This document shows positions 30,765 to 39,195 of a stretch of 59,795 nt of DNA, piece after piece. Both the position numbers and the translations under genes were made by a program. This DNA comes from a virus. A model generated the notes under the pieces. It was not told where the DNA came from. It worked only from the letters and a program-made list of their open reading frames with translations, and made no database searches. Numbering within the stretch: position 1 is the stretch's first letter; each line of letters starts with the position of its first letter. The DNA lies in the IMG/VR virus record IMGVR_UViG_3300030098_003320, positions 1 to 59,795 of that record. One strand, 5' to 3'.

Positions 30765-32842
30765 TGCCTCATATACCTGGACACTTGCCAAGGCCCTTTA
30801 ATCCCGGCGATCGTCGATTGATTGGCATGGGTGCATTTGATCCTGGCTTGGCGGCACGCCCGATAAGACGGCCATTGCCACCATTTTTGTCAGTTAACGA
30901 CCGTCTTTCTCCAATCAATACGCCAGAAGCAAACGTAAACCTTGGCGCTGACCCATCGTTACGGCAATTTCACCCTTTGTTTCGGCAAAAGCCTATTTCT
31001 GGCGAAGGGTTGCTGTCACAAAACAACCGTTTTACGCTATTTAATACGCCCGCCCAAGACTTTCGATCGCCTGTAGATTTTGAGGACTATAAGCCAACAG
31101 GACTAAGTGCTATTAGTTCGTACATACAAAGGCATGGTAGTCCCCAATTCCGCGATTTTGGCCCAACACCACCTGGCAGAAGTTTTGCGTCTGAGCGTCC
31201 GCTTAATTTAACGCCTGAGCGTGCGGCCATGTTGGCGCATGGGTCGTACCGAGGAGAGCTAGGCATAACGCCAGAACGGGCTGGTATGCTAATACATGGC
31301 GCAACAGGAGAATCACAACAAAGCTCTCAAGCACCAAGTGGGGCACAAGGCAGTGGTGAGCCAACGGTGGCAGAATTGATTGCTCGTTTGAATCCAGAGC
31401 AAACGCCGCAAAACCCCTTGGCACGGCCATTAGATCAAAAACTTCGCCCAACGCAAATGCCACAAACAGGGTCAATAGCTGGACCGCAATTAGAAGTGGG
31501 TGCGGGAATGCCAGACCAAATAGATCAAATAGATGTGCCAGAAACAGACTTTGATGCTGGTCAACCTAGCTTTTTAGATAAAATTGGCGGGTTCTTTAAG
31601 CGTCCTGGTATGCAGGATGCGTTATTGGCTGCTGGCGCGACAATGATGTCAGGCAGAGACGCTCAAGGCAACGCATACACTGATCCGCTTCAAGGTATTG
31701 GAGCTGGCTTACAAGCCGGGGCACAAGCTTACAAAGCTGATGAGCTTGACCGTCGCGTCGAAGAAGATCGAGAAGTTTTAGAGCAACGTCGCGAACAAGC
31801 AGAAGCATCTATTAAAGCATTGATGGAAGGCAGGACAGATGAAGAAATTGCTGCTGTTATGGCAATTTCAGCGGCGGGCACACCAGAAGCTCTGGCAACA
31901 GCAGTTCAATTAGCAGGAGAATATGCTGATGACCAGAAAATTCGTACCGTGTTTGGGCAGAGCGAAGGCAGGTATCTGACTCCTGAGCAGCTAGAAATCG
32001 CGTTGGTGTATGAAGGCGACGAGCGAGCAAACTACCTTGCTGGAATAGACCAAACAGAAGGCAGAGCCGCCGCAATAAGGTCAATACGTCCCGACCTTAG
32101 CGATGACGTTGTAGAGATGATAGCCAGCTCTGGTGAGCGAGTAACCGACAGGTTTATGAGCCGAAATGATGGCTATGTTGTTGTTGAAAGCGGTGATGGT
32201 CGGTCTAGACTAGTAGATACTAGATACGGTGCTAAAGACCCAGTTGGTGACCCGTTTGGGGAAGTCGATATTAACATTGGAAACATTGCTTTGCAGCGAG
32301 AGCAACTCACGCAACAAGGTTTGGGTGGTGTTTATGATGAAATTCAAGAAGAATATCGCGCCCTGCGCCCGCAGTTATTTGGATTAAAGAATTTTGAAGA
32401 CGCAATTCTAAAACTTGAAGAAGGAAACGCTTATGTAGGGTGGTTAGGTGGATGGCAGACACGGTTAGGAGAAGTATTTGACGGTGAAAGGGCTGCTACG
32501 ACGCAAGAGCTACAAAACATTTTCCTAGACCTTGGTTTTGGTTCGTTGCAAGATTTAAAAGGCTCAATCAGTGATAAAGATTTAGAATTAGCCTTAAAAC
32601 GAGCCGGAGAAACAGGCGACCTGCGTTCTGCATTGATGGACTTAATGCAAAAACGACAAGCCGCAATACGAACACAGTTAAATGCTCACAACGAAAGAGT
32701 AGATCGTTTAGAACAATACAATCTGCCAGAATGGGATTCTTGGAAATTGCAAGAAGCTGATGTTGAGCGTTGGTCTGGACGATCAACTGGTCGCGTAGAT
32801 CCAACAAGCGTAACTGTTGTAGACGCAGAAGGAACGCGCTAA
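30764..32842 (+). CDS. Large internal virion/ejection protein 1
   Basis: 692 residues. A disordered Pro/Arg-rich N-terminus contains a short internal duplication (LTPERAAMLAHG and ITPERAGMLIHG, near residues 148-170). Then comes a Gly/Ala segment (ALLAAGATMMSG...GIGAGLQAGAQAY) and a long helical C-terminus. The segment TTQELQNIFLDLGF followed by LKGSISDKDLELALKRAGET is common in phage ejection proteins. Probably released into the periplasm with DNA. No catalytic motif seen. Confidence 0.6.
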   Translation: MPHIPGHLPRPFNPGDRRLIGMGAFDPGLAARPIRRPLPPFLSVNDRLSPINTPEANVNLGADPSLRQFHPLFRQKPISGEGLLSQNNRFTLFNTPAQDFRSPVDFEDYKPTGLSAISSYIQRHGSPQFRDFGPTPPGRSFASERPLNLTPERAAMLAHGSYRGELGITPERAGMLIHGATGESQQSSQAPSGAQGSGEPTVAELIARLNPEQTPQNPLARPLDQKLRPTQMPQTGSIAGPQLEVGAGMPDQIDQIDVPETDFDAGQPSFLDKIGGFFKRPGMQDALLAAGATMMSGRDAQGNAYTDPLQGIGAGLQAGAQAYKADELDRRVEEDREVLEQRREQAEASIKALMEGRTDEEIAAVMAISAAGTPEALATAVQLAGEYADDQKIRTVFGQSEGRYLTPEQLEIALVYEGDERANYLAGIDQTEGRAAAIRSIRPDLSDDVVEMIASSGERVTDRFMSRNDGYVVVESGDGRSRLVDTRYGAKDPVGDPFGEVDINIGNIALQREQLTQQGLGGVYDEIQEEYRALRPQLFGLKNFEDAILKLEEGNAYVGWLGGWQTRLGEVFDGERAATTQELQNIFLDLGFGSLQDLKGSISDKDLELALKRAGETGDLRSALMDLMQKRQAAIRTQLNAHNERVDRLEQYNLPEWDSWKLQEADVERWSGRSTGRVDPTSVTVVDAEGTR

Positions 32843-35352
32843 TGGATCAAGAATTAGCCGTAGGAACGATCGTAAGGACTGCTGACGGCAGACGAGCGCG
32901 TGTTACTGGTTACGACGAGCAAGAACGTCTTATGGTAGAGTATTTAGATACTGCTCCTGCCGTAGATGAATCTGCTTCATTGCCGCCCGTATCGTTAGGC
33001 GCAGTTAGCGAAGGTGGCGTTAAAGATTTTGGCAGAACTGCGTTGCAAGGTTTGTCTTTTGGGTTTAGTGACGAGGCCAGAGGGCTTGGGTCTGGACTTG
33101 CTAGTTTGGCAAGGGGAGGAACTTTTGGAGAAGGCTACAGTGAAGGTGTTGAAGCTGAACGAGCAGCTTTGCAAGCATACCGAGAACGGAATCCTCTTGC
33201 CGCCCTTGCTGCCGAAGGTCTTGGTGGAGTAGCTACCGGATTTGGCGTTGCGGGTGGATTACGAGCATTGCCTGGGCTTGCTCGATTAGCTCGCGGAGGT
33301 TCCGCTACAGGAAAACTTGGTCGCGCTCAGGGGGTCCGGGCGGCGCAAGTAGGGCAGACTGGCGGCGGGACTGCTGGTCGCGCACTTGGTAGCCTTGACC
33401 CAAGAACATCCGCAGTAGCTTTAGGAGCCACTGAAGGGGGAATATACGGTTTTGGAGCTGGTGAAGACTCTCTAAAACAGAGGCTTACTGGTGCTGCAAT
33501 AGGTGGTGCTGCTGGTGGCCTAGCTGCACCTGTAATGACAGGCGCAATGGCATTGGCGGGTAAAGGTAAAGGGTTTTTAAGCGATGTCGTAGCTGGTCAG
33601 AGAGGAGTCAAAGGAGCAGCAAGTCGGCAAGCAAAAACCGATGAAATGATGGCAGAATCGCTAATGCGCGAAGCGCCAACAGAGTTCACACAAAAAGGTC
33701 AGCAGTGGTTACAGACAGCTCGCCGTGTTGTAGATGATGTAAATGCTGGCCGAACCCCCGTAAAGGCGGGAACCGGACGGCGATATACTGCTGATGAAAT
33801 AGATGCTTTTAAAAAAGGATTGCGTGATTATCAAGAATCTGGACAATCAGTAATAGTAGCTGGTTTGTTGGGCAAAGCCTCAGATGCAATCGAGCGTGAT
33901 CTTGCACCGAACTTAAACACCCCACGGTTGCTCGCTGATGTTACCGAAGATTTTTCTGCGACAGCAGCACAGGTGACGGGTCAAGGTGGTGACGAAGTTC
34001 AAAAGCTAAGAACAAAATTGAATTCCGGCCCGCGTGGAAATCAAACACAATCTAGCTTAAACGATTTAAATGAAGCGGCGCAATTAGATCGAAACATTGG
34101 CGGTGTTAGGGCAAGACGGCAAGCTATTGAAACAGAAAAGAAAAACATTGCCAAACAAGATTATGATGCTTTTTACGAGGCTCGTAACGATTGGGACACG
34201 ATTATAGCAAGTGCCGGATCTGCCGAACGGCCTGGAGTAGTAGCTATTATGTCGCGTTTACGAGATGCGACAAAACAATCTCCAGAATTGCGCCAAAGAT
34301 TAGTTAATGCTTTTGCGGGTGTAGGTGAAGCCAAGGCTGCTTCTGGTGTTGCAAGGGAGGGTGCTGAACAAGGTCTTGCAAGTGGGCGTGCTTTAGGCTT
34401 TAATGAAATTCTAGATGATGTTAGTAAGGCTAACCCTTCTGATTTCGATCAATTTAGAAGGGCTATTAAGCAAGCTAAAGACGAAGCGCATCTTGAAGGA
34501 AATTACGATCTTCGGGATAGCTTGAATCAAATTGTGGTCGCAATAGATGACGCTATTGCTGATACATCTACAGCATTTGCAGATGCCCGCAGAGGGTATC
34601 AAGCAAACATGAGAAGACTAGAGGCTTACGAAGATGGTGCGAATCTTAAAGACGTTACCACCGAAGACTTGCGGTTTTTACATGACAACCCTTGGACGCT
34701 AAGGAAATATTCTTCAATAGAAGGGCTGTCAGGCGATGAGGTGGCAGACATCCGAAAAGCGTTTAGAGAAGGGCATTTAAACTCTATTGCTGATGTTGCA
34801 GAAAAACTAGCAGAAGAATCAGACGCTAGAGGAGCAGATTTTGTTCGTCAGCAATACAAGCGCTTGTTTGAGGGTCCAGAAGCGCCATTTGCAAGACACG
34901 CAGATGCGATCAACCCCGTTGCATTAAATCGCATTGGTCAAAACTTGGATAGCCGATCGTTGTTAGCCCGCACAAATAAGCGTGCAAGCGACGTAGCAGA
35001 ACGTGGCGGTTCGATTATCAAAGACGTTACTGCTGTAGAAGGTGCAGTCCCAGCGACAGCCGCACTATATGGTTTAGCCGGACAGTTTGGCGCTATGGGG
35101 CGAACAGGCGTTGCAAGCTTAATATACGGTACTAACGCACAGGAAAAATTTGCACAAAATCTCGCCAAGCGATTAGGGCAAAAAGAATCAAAAGGTTTGT
35201 TAGACATGGTAGAAACGCTCAAGCGTACTGAACGCAACAGGGTCGGCGGTTTGTTGCGAGAGCGTGGCGCATCTGCTGGTGCCGCTGCATTAACACAACC
35301 GATGTCTGCTGATATATCAGCAACACTTCAAAACGAAAGAAGGTACAGGTAA
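32842..35352 (+). CDS. Large internal virion/ejection protein 2
   Basis: 836 residues from the ATG that overlaps the upstream stop (TAATG); an in-frame ATG at 32770 would extend 24 residues into the previous gene and is rejected. MDQELAVGTIVRTADGRRAR looks like a small KOW/SH3-like start. Gly/Ala-rich amphipathic segments (LAALAAEGLGGVATGFGVAG and AAIGGAAGGLAAPVMTG) may insert in membranes. The C-terminal 450 residues are helical and related to the partial gene at 2-1297. Expected to form part of the ejection channel. Confidence 0.62.
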   Translation: MDQELAVGTIVRTADGRRARVTGYDEQERLMVEYLDTAPAVDESASLPPVSLGAVSEGGVKDFGRTALQGLSFGFSDEARGLGSGLASLARGGTFGEGYSEGVEAERAALQAYRERNPLAALAAEGLGGVATGFGVAGGLRALPGLARLARGGSATGKLGRAQGVRAAQVGQTGGGTAGRALGSLDPRTSAVALGATEGGIYGFGAGEDSLKQRLTGAAIGGAAGGLAAPVMTGAMALAGKGKGFLSDVVAGQRGVKGAASRQAKTDEMMAESLMREAPTEFTQKGQQWLQTARRVVDDVNAGRTPVKAGTGRRYTADEIDAFKKGLRDYQESGQSVIVAGLLGKASDAIERDLAPNLNTPRLLADVTEDFSATAAQVTGQGGDEVQKLRTKLNSGPRGNQTQSSLNDLNEAAQLDRNIGGVRARRQAIETEKKNIAKQDYDAFYEARNDWDTIIASAGSAERPGVVAIMSRLRDATKQSPELRQRLVNAFAGVGEAKAASGVAREGAEQGLASGRALGFNEILDDVSKANPSDFDQFRRAIKQAKDEAHLEGNYDLRDSLNQIVVAIDDAIADTSTAFADARRGYQANMRRLEAYEDGANLKDVTTEDLRFLHDNPWTLRKYSSIEGLSGDEVADIRKAFREGHLNSIADVAEKLAEESDARGADFVRQQYKRLFEGPEAPFARHADAINPVALNRIGQNLDSRSLLARTNKRASDVAERGGSIIKDVTAVEGAVPATAALYGLAGQFGAMGRTGVASLIYGTNAQEKFAQNLAKRLGQKESKGLLDMVETLKRTERNRVGGLLRERGASAGAAALTQPMSADISATLQNERRYR

Positions 35353-35354
35353 TT

Positions 35355-35597
35355 ATGGCTGGTATAGGTGGTTACGGAAGAAAACCAACACAAAGCAGTC
35401 CGCATCTGCGTAGACAGCTCGGGATGACAATGAGTCCTACCTCAAGCAAAACCACCCAATACGGTGACGTAAACACGGCTGGTCCTGTGCAAAAAACCAT
35501 GATAGAAAAAGAAGTTGTCGAAGAATCGACAGAAGAACCGTCATGGCGTCGGGCGTTGCGTGGTATAGGTACAGAGCTGATGCGCGGACAGTTTTAG
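35355..35597 (+). CDS. Small basic protein with LRRxLGMT motif
   Basis: 80 residues. IGGYGRKPTQSSPHLRRQLG and MTMSPTSSKTTQYGDVN share a motif with the gene product at 15497-15724. An acidic middle and a basic end (WRRALRGIGTELMR) follow. It lies between ejection and holin genes. No family recognised; the recurring motif may mark a shared virion or host target. Confidence 0.55.
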   Translation: MAGIGGYGRKPTQSSPHLRRQLGMTMSPTSSKTTQYGDVNTAGPVQKTMIEKEVVEESTEEPSWRRALRGIGTELMRGQF

Positions 35598-35624
35598 CTA
35601 ATTACCCTTAAGAGGTAAAAGCAT

Positions 35625-35945
35625 ATGCCGTTTAGAGAAGTGTTATCAGACGAAAAAGGCACGCTGTCGGCAGCTAGGTTGCTATTAGTGTGCTGTTTGG
35701 CGTTTACAGGCGTTCTAATCGTCTTTGATGCGGTCCTGTGGGCCACGGTGCCAAATGCCGCCTACGCGCTCTTAGGAACGATTTTTACGGGTTTGTTAGC
35801 GTGGACAACTGGACCCAGAATCGCGCAATACTTTGGGCCTCAAATTGGGGCTATAACAAGTGGAATTGGTGCTGCGTTGACTAGGGAGCCAAAACGTCCT
35901 TCTATGCTCGACAACTCACCGGATTACCGTGACGACGAGCGATGA
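35625..35945 (+). CDS. Two-helix holin-like protein (unit A)
   Basis: 106 residues with a good AGAGG ribosome-binding site. Two hydrophobic helices (LLLVCCLAFTGVLIVFDAVL and AAYALLGTIFTGLLAWTTG) and a charged tail ending RDDER. The arrangement and its place directly upstream of the M15 endolysin suit a class II-type holin that permeabilises the inner membrane. Orthologue at 1291-1608. Confidence 0.68.
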   Translation: MPFREVLSDEKGTLSAARLLLVCCLAFTGVLIVFDAVLWATVPNAAYALLGTIFTGLLAWTTGPRIAQYFGPQIGAITSGIGAALTREPKRPSMLDNSPDYRDDER

Positions 35946-36433
35946 CCAAAGATGAGTGGGTTAAGACTTGTGCTACAGCTCTTGAGGCTCAGGGCATTAC
36001 CAATTTTCACCCACTTGAAATTGCAGATGTTGGGCGTGTTGCGTATGCGGTAGGACAACAAAGCGATCGCCCCAGGTGGAAGTCTGTATTAAAGCCACCG
36101 CCCTTGAGCCTGTTACCTAATGCCCTTGTCTTGTGCCAACTGCTGTTAGAATTACGCGAAGCTGATCCAGTAGGCTCAGTCCTAGTTAATTCGTGGTATC
36201 GAGACAGCCTTTACAATTACAGCATTGGTGGCGCAGGAATGTCTATGCACATGACTTGCGGGGCCGCAGACGTTGTAAAACGTGGCTGGACAACAGATGA
36301 AGTAGCAACGTGGTTTGAAGAACATTCCGACGCTAAAGACTTTGGGGTAGGTCGTTACAAGACATTTACCCACATCGACATTAGGGGGAAACTTGGAAGA
36401 CCAGCACCCGCCAGATGGGGAAGTAGTGAGTAG
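35942..36433 (+). CDS. M15-family peptidoglycan peptidase endolysin (unit A)
   Basis: 163 residues. VLVNSWYRDSLYNYSIGG, SMHMTCGAADVV and FTHIDIRG give the zinc ligands of the VanY-like M15 fold. An insertion of about 15 residues near position 45 distinguishes it from the unit Z enzyme. It would cut peptide stems; unit A also encodes a glycan-cutting lysozyme (16006-16815), so two complementary wall enzymes may be made. ATGA overlap with the holin gene. Confidence 0.82.
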   Translation: MTKDEWVKTCATALEAQGITNFHPLEIADVGRVAYAVGQQSDRPRWKSVLKPPPLSLLPNALVLCQLLLELREADPVGSVLVNSWYRDSLYNYSIGGAGMSMHMTCGAADVVKRGWTTDEVATWFEEHSDAKDFGVGRYKTFTHIDIRGKLGRPAPARWGSSE

Positions 36434-36725
36434 CGCACCACTAAGCAAATCATCTTCGCTCCCCGCTATTAGCGTTGGCTTTGCTATTGCAATTTTAGTT
36501 GCGACATGGGTAGCTGGTGCTCGGTTTACAACGATGGCTCAAGCAGACTCAGCAGCAATGGTGGAGATACAGGATGTGGCTGACAGGCAAAAAAAATACA
36601 TCGGTACAAGTGGGTTGCTAACACTGCGGTTGCAAGAGATTGACGCCCGTCTAACTGCGCTAGAAACAAAACTGGCTTTGTTGCAACAACAGTTTGACCA
36701 AGCGTTTAGGCAAAATACGCCATGA
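36426..36725 (+). CDS. One-helix membrane/coiled-coil protein after M15 endolysin (paralogue of 16815)
   Basis: 99 residues from the GTG at 36426, which matches the N-terminus of the paralogue (SSAPLSKSSSLPAISVGFAI against SSPVSKSSSLPAISVGFAI). A transmembrane helix, WVAGARF, IQDVADRQKKYIGTSGLLT and a coiled coil follow. An ATG 11 codons upstream is possible. The same gene is missing at this place in unit Z. Confidence 0.62.
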   Translation: MSSAPLSKSSSLPAISVGFAIAILVATWVAGARFTTMAQADSAAMVEIQDVADRQKKYIGTSGLLTLRLQEIDARLTALETKLALLQQQFDQAFRQNTP

Positions 36726-37363
36726 TGCTTAATCAATTCAATAGAATCCCGCCGTGGTACTGGCTGCTTATTCCTGTTTTAGCGTTTGTCATTGTCGGAA
36801 TACGGGGCGCTACCCAGGCAAGCTACTTTAAAGGCATTGCTGATGACGCAGAGGCACGTTTAGTCGTTCAGCAAGAAGTTATTGATTCTGCGTCTAGCTA
36901 CGCATTAAATCTGACAACTCAACTTGCAAAAGCCGATTCTGCGTTAGCCACACAACGCCGTGAGAGCGCCGAGGAGGTCGCCAGGCTTACCCGTAGCCGC
37001 CAAGAGGCTCGACGGCAGTCTGAGGCCCTCTCAGTGGCTCTGAGAGCATCTCTAGACTCTGCTCAAGCGACGACTTTTGATGAAGTTGTTCAGGGTTACG
37101 AAAAACAAATAGAATCGTTAGAAGAAACACTAGCTATCGAGCGATCGGTCAGTGCCGCAGAACGTCTTCGGGCAACTCAAGCAACAGAGCTGGTATTAAC
37201 CTTAGAATCTGTCATTGTAGAACAAGAAGTTCGTTATGAAATAATGGCAACAGAAATCGTTGCTCTGCGTTCTGCAATGCAACCAAGCTTAGGGTTAAGA
37301 ATTAAGGCTGACTGGTGGCTGGCAGCAGTAGGCTTTGCCGCAGGAGCGTTAGTAACTCGGTAG
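36722..37363 (+). CDS. Rz-like membrane coiled-coil protein (unit A)
   Basis: 213 residues: N-terminal helix (WYWLLIPVLAFVIVGI), a long coiled coil rich in Ala, Glu and Arg, and a C-terminal hydrophobic end (WWLAAVGFAAGALV). It has the same design as 2035-2664. Inner-membrane spanin is the likely role. It starts inside the end of the previous gene (ATGATG). Confidence 0.6.
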   Translation: MMLNQFNRIPPWYWLLIPVLAFVIVGIRGATQASYFKGIADDAEARLVVQQEVIDSASSYALNLTTQLAKADSALATQRRESAEEVARLTRSRQEARRQSEALSVALRASLDSAQATTFDEVVQGYEKQIESLEETLAIERSVSAAERLRATQATELVLTLESVIVEQEVRYEIMATEIVALRSAMQPSLGLRIKADWWLAAVGFAAGALVTR

Positions 37364-37375
37364 GAGGGTGAGGTA

Positions 37376-38587
37376 GTGGGTAGGGTTTATACGCGACACT
37401 GTAACGAATGTGGCAAGCTTTACACGGGTGCTGGCAAATCTTTTTGCAGCAAGCCCTGTGATGACAATTCGCGACGGTCAGAGGATAAGAAAAAACCTCC
37501 TGTCGATGTCAAAGACTTAGACGAAAAGATTCGCACTAAGGTTGAAGACGAAATTGCTAGTGTCGTTGTTATGGCATCAAAGGCAATTAAAACGCCAGAA
37601 GAATTGTTTGAACAAAGCGGTATGGACCCAGACGTTTGGGAAATTATACCTGACCAGGCAGTTGTAAAAACATGGCCTGTGCAAATGAAAGTAGAAGGAT
37701 ACCCGGTCACAATTCCTTGTTTCTATGTAGCCATTAAACTACGAAAACGGTGGGAGCACTCTAGGCTACCAACACCGATCATTATCGACGTACCAACCCC
37801 GCCAGCTCCTACCAAGTCGGCGGGTGTTTTTACATCGGTTCATTATTCCGATATACATTTCCCGCATCACGATCCTCGAGTTTTAACAATTCTTTACAAA
37901 ATTCTAGAAGAATTGCAGCCGGACTTGGTAGTAGATCATGGTGACTTGCTGGATTGCGAACAGTTGTCGCGCTGGCCCAAAGATCCATTTGATAGGACTA
38001 GCCTAAAAGATGAATTAAAAATGGCTGCTGAACATTGCGGGATCGTTCACAGTATTACACCGCACGCTGACCATTGGTTCTTAGAAGGCAATCACGAAGC
38101 TAGAATCAGAAAAACTATATGGGCGCTTGCCGAATCACGATCGGCTGGAGAGCTGCTTACGCTACCAGACGTAGCAGACGCTCTTAGAATCCCTAAACTG
38201 CTTGGGATTGAGGCTTTAGGCTGGGAGTATACTCCGTACCCTAAACATCGCTTGTTGTTTGATCGCTTAGTGCTGTGTCACGGCGAGACGGCAAAAAAAG
38301 ACTCGGGCGCGTCCGAAAAAGCAGAATACCAGAGGTACGGAAAAGGTGGCATAAGCGGGCACACTCATAGGGTAGGGTTTTATGGCCGTACTGATTACAA
38401 CGGGGTTCACGGCTGGTGGGGACTCGGCATGAGCGGGAAGATTAGGGATGAATACGTTTCATTCCCGGATTGGCAACAAGGATTCTTGTGCGTCACAATG
38501 AACCAGGACAAGACAGAATATCACGTTGAACGCATTAGAATCTTTGATGGTGTGGCGTATTTTAGGGGCAAGCGTTATGACGCTTAA
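37376..38587 (+). CDS. Calcineurin-like phosphoesterase with N-terminal zinc knuckle (unit A)
   Basis: 403 residues from a GTG. An N-terminal module with HCNECGKLYTGAGKSFCSKPC-type cysteines probably binds zinc. The catalytic motifs are complete: VHYSDIHFPHHD (D-x-H), VDHGDLLDCE (GD-x-x-D), LEGNHEAR (GNH-E), VLCHGE and ISGHTHRVG (GH-x-H). This is closer to classical Mre11/SbcD-like and phage DNA phosphoesterases than the Z enzyme. It is the last rightward gene, followed by a terminator-like hairpin. Confidence 0.8.
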   Translation: MGRVYTRHCNECGKLYTGAGKSFCSKPCDDNSRRSEDKKKPPVDVKDLDEKIRTKVEDEIASVVVMASKAIKTPEELFEQSGMDPDVWEIIPDQAVVKTWPVQMKVEGYPVTIPCFYVAIKLRKRWEHSRLPTPIIIDVPTPPAPTKSAGVFTSVHYSDIHFPHHDPRVLTILYKILEELQPDLVVDHGDLLDCEQLSRWPKDPFDRTSLKDELKMAAEHCGIVHSITPHADHWFLEGNHEARIRKTIWALAESRSAGELLTLPDVADALRIPKLLGIEALGWEYTPYPKHRLLFDRLVLCHGETAKKDSGASEKAEYQRYGKGGISGHTHRVGFYGRTDYNGVHGWWGLGMSGKIRDEYVSFPDWQQGFLCVTMNQDKTEYHVERIRIFDGVAYFRGKRYDA

Positions 38588-38604
38588 AAAAACCTAAAGC
38601 GCGT

Positions 38605-38661
38605 GACAAAAATGACAAAAACAATTCTGTCATTTTCGTCATGTTATTTGACTTTTTTTTT
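38605..38661 (+). terminator. Terminator-like hairpin at the end of the unit A late operon
   Basis: A 13-nt arm (38605-38617, containing AATGACA) pairs with 38628-38640 (TGTCATTTTCGTC) with one mismatch, around a 10-nt loop. A run of nine T follows at about 38653-38661. It lies 17 nt after the phosphoesterase stop and would end rightward transcription. Confidence 0.6.
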
Positions 38662-38682
38662 GTAGCTACTTTATGTACCTTT

Positions 38683-38928
38683 CCGTAGGCAACAACGCAG
38701 GATAAGAAGCGAGTAGTCCGAAGCAGTAGGCGCTAGGAGTTGCCCGACGAAACGCTCATCGTTGCCTAGCACAAGTCTCTGTGAGAGGGTGGGCAAAGCT
38801 AGTAAATATAAAGGGGGGTGTCTGCTGGTGGTTACTGCCACGGCGACACTTAAACAACCACAACCTATGTCCCAGCGTCGTTCTGTAGCCTTCATACCGC
38901 TTGAGTTCGCTGGTGGTGCCCCCTTTTT
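38683..38928. ncRNA. Candidate structured non-coding region at the unit A/B junction
   Basis: No reliable gene is present. Two long-range helices can form: TAGGCAAC near 38686 with GTTGCCTA near 38761, and AAAGGGGG (38810-38817) with CCCCCTTT (38919-38926), the latter followed by more T. Inside the second domain a GGTGG/GCCAC hairpin is possible, and GCTGGTGG occurs twice. An RNA of about 250 nt, or a packaging/end site, would fit. Nothing similar lies at the Z/A junction. Confidence 0.35.
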
Positions 38929-38982
38929 ACTTGCTTGCTTCTGGAATGCCTGTCCCGTGGGTCTGCCCCAAAGGTCGCGCTC

Positions 38983-39195
38983 TTAGCTTCCAGTAGAGAC
39001 GACCGCTAAAAAGACGCTTCGCTTGTGGCTACGACTGGATCCGTTCTCGCTACTGCGTTTAGCGTCTTTTTTGTCGATGTGGCAATACTCGTTATTTAAC
39101 CCTTCCCAGCAATAATTACTTGTCGAAACGCAAGTGCCTAACCAGAAACACGCTCCTAGAATTACTGCCAACATCGACCACCGTTTTACTGTCAT
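38983..39195 (-). CDS. Small lipoprotein-like protein (unit B)
   Basis: 70 residues. MLAVILGACFWLGTCVSTSN contains a hydrophobic stretch and a lipobox L-G-T-C. STSNYCWEG and CHIDKK resemble the tail of the 47-residue lipoprotein at 15724-15867. The last 25 residues read through a terminator-like inverted repeat (39008-39071) and may not be conserved. Possible outer-membrane spanin or exclusion lipoprotein. Last gene of the leftward operon of unit B. Confidence 0.5.
   Translation of the reverse strand: MTVKRWSMLAVILGACFWLGTCVSTSNYCWEGLNNEYCHIDKKDAKRSSENGSSRSHKRSVFLAVVSTGS
39008..39071 (-). terminator. Terminator-like inverted repeat ending the leftward operon of unit B
   Basis: AGCGTCTTTTT (39061-39071) and AAAAAGACGCT (39008-39018) are perfect 11-bp complements with a 42-nt intervening loop. 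On the minus strand the second arm ends in a T-run. It partly overlaps the 3' end of the lipoprotein gene. Either a weak long-loop terminator or an RNA-processing site. Confidence 0.5.

Noticed and set aside
32770-32841. Upstream ATG for the second large ejection protein
   Set aside because: It would overlap the previous gene by 72 nt, while the ATG at 32842 gives the TAATG junction usual in this operon.
38762-38986. Rightward frame of 74 codons in the A/B junction
   Set aside because: Composition is atypical, no ribosome-binding site, and the bases are better explained by long-range RNA pairings.
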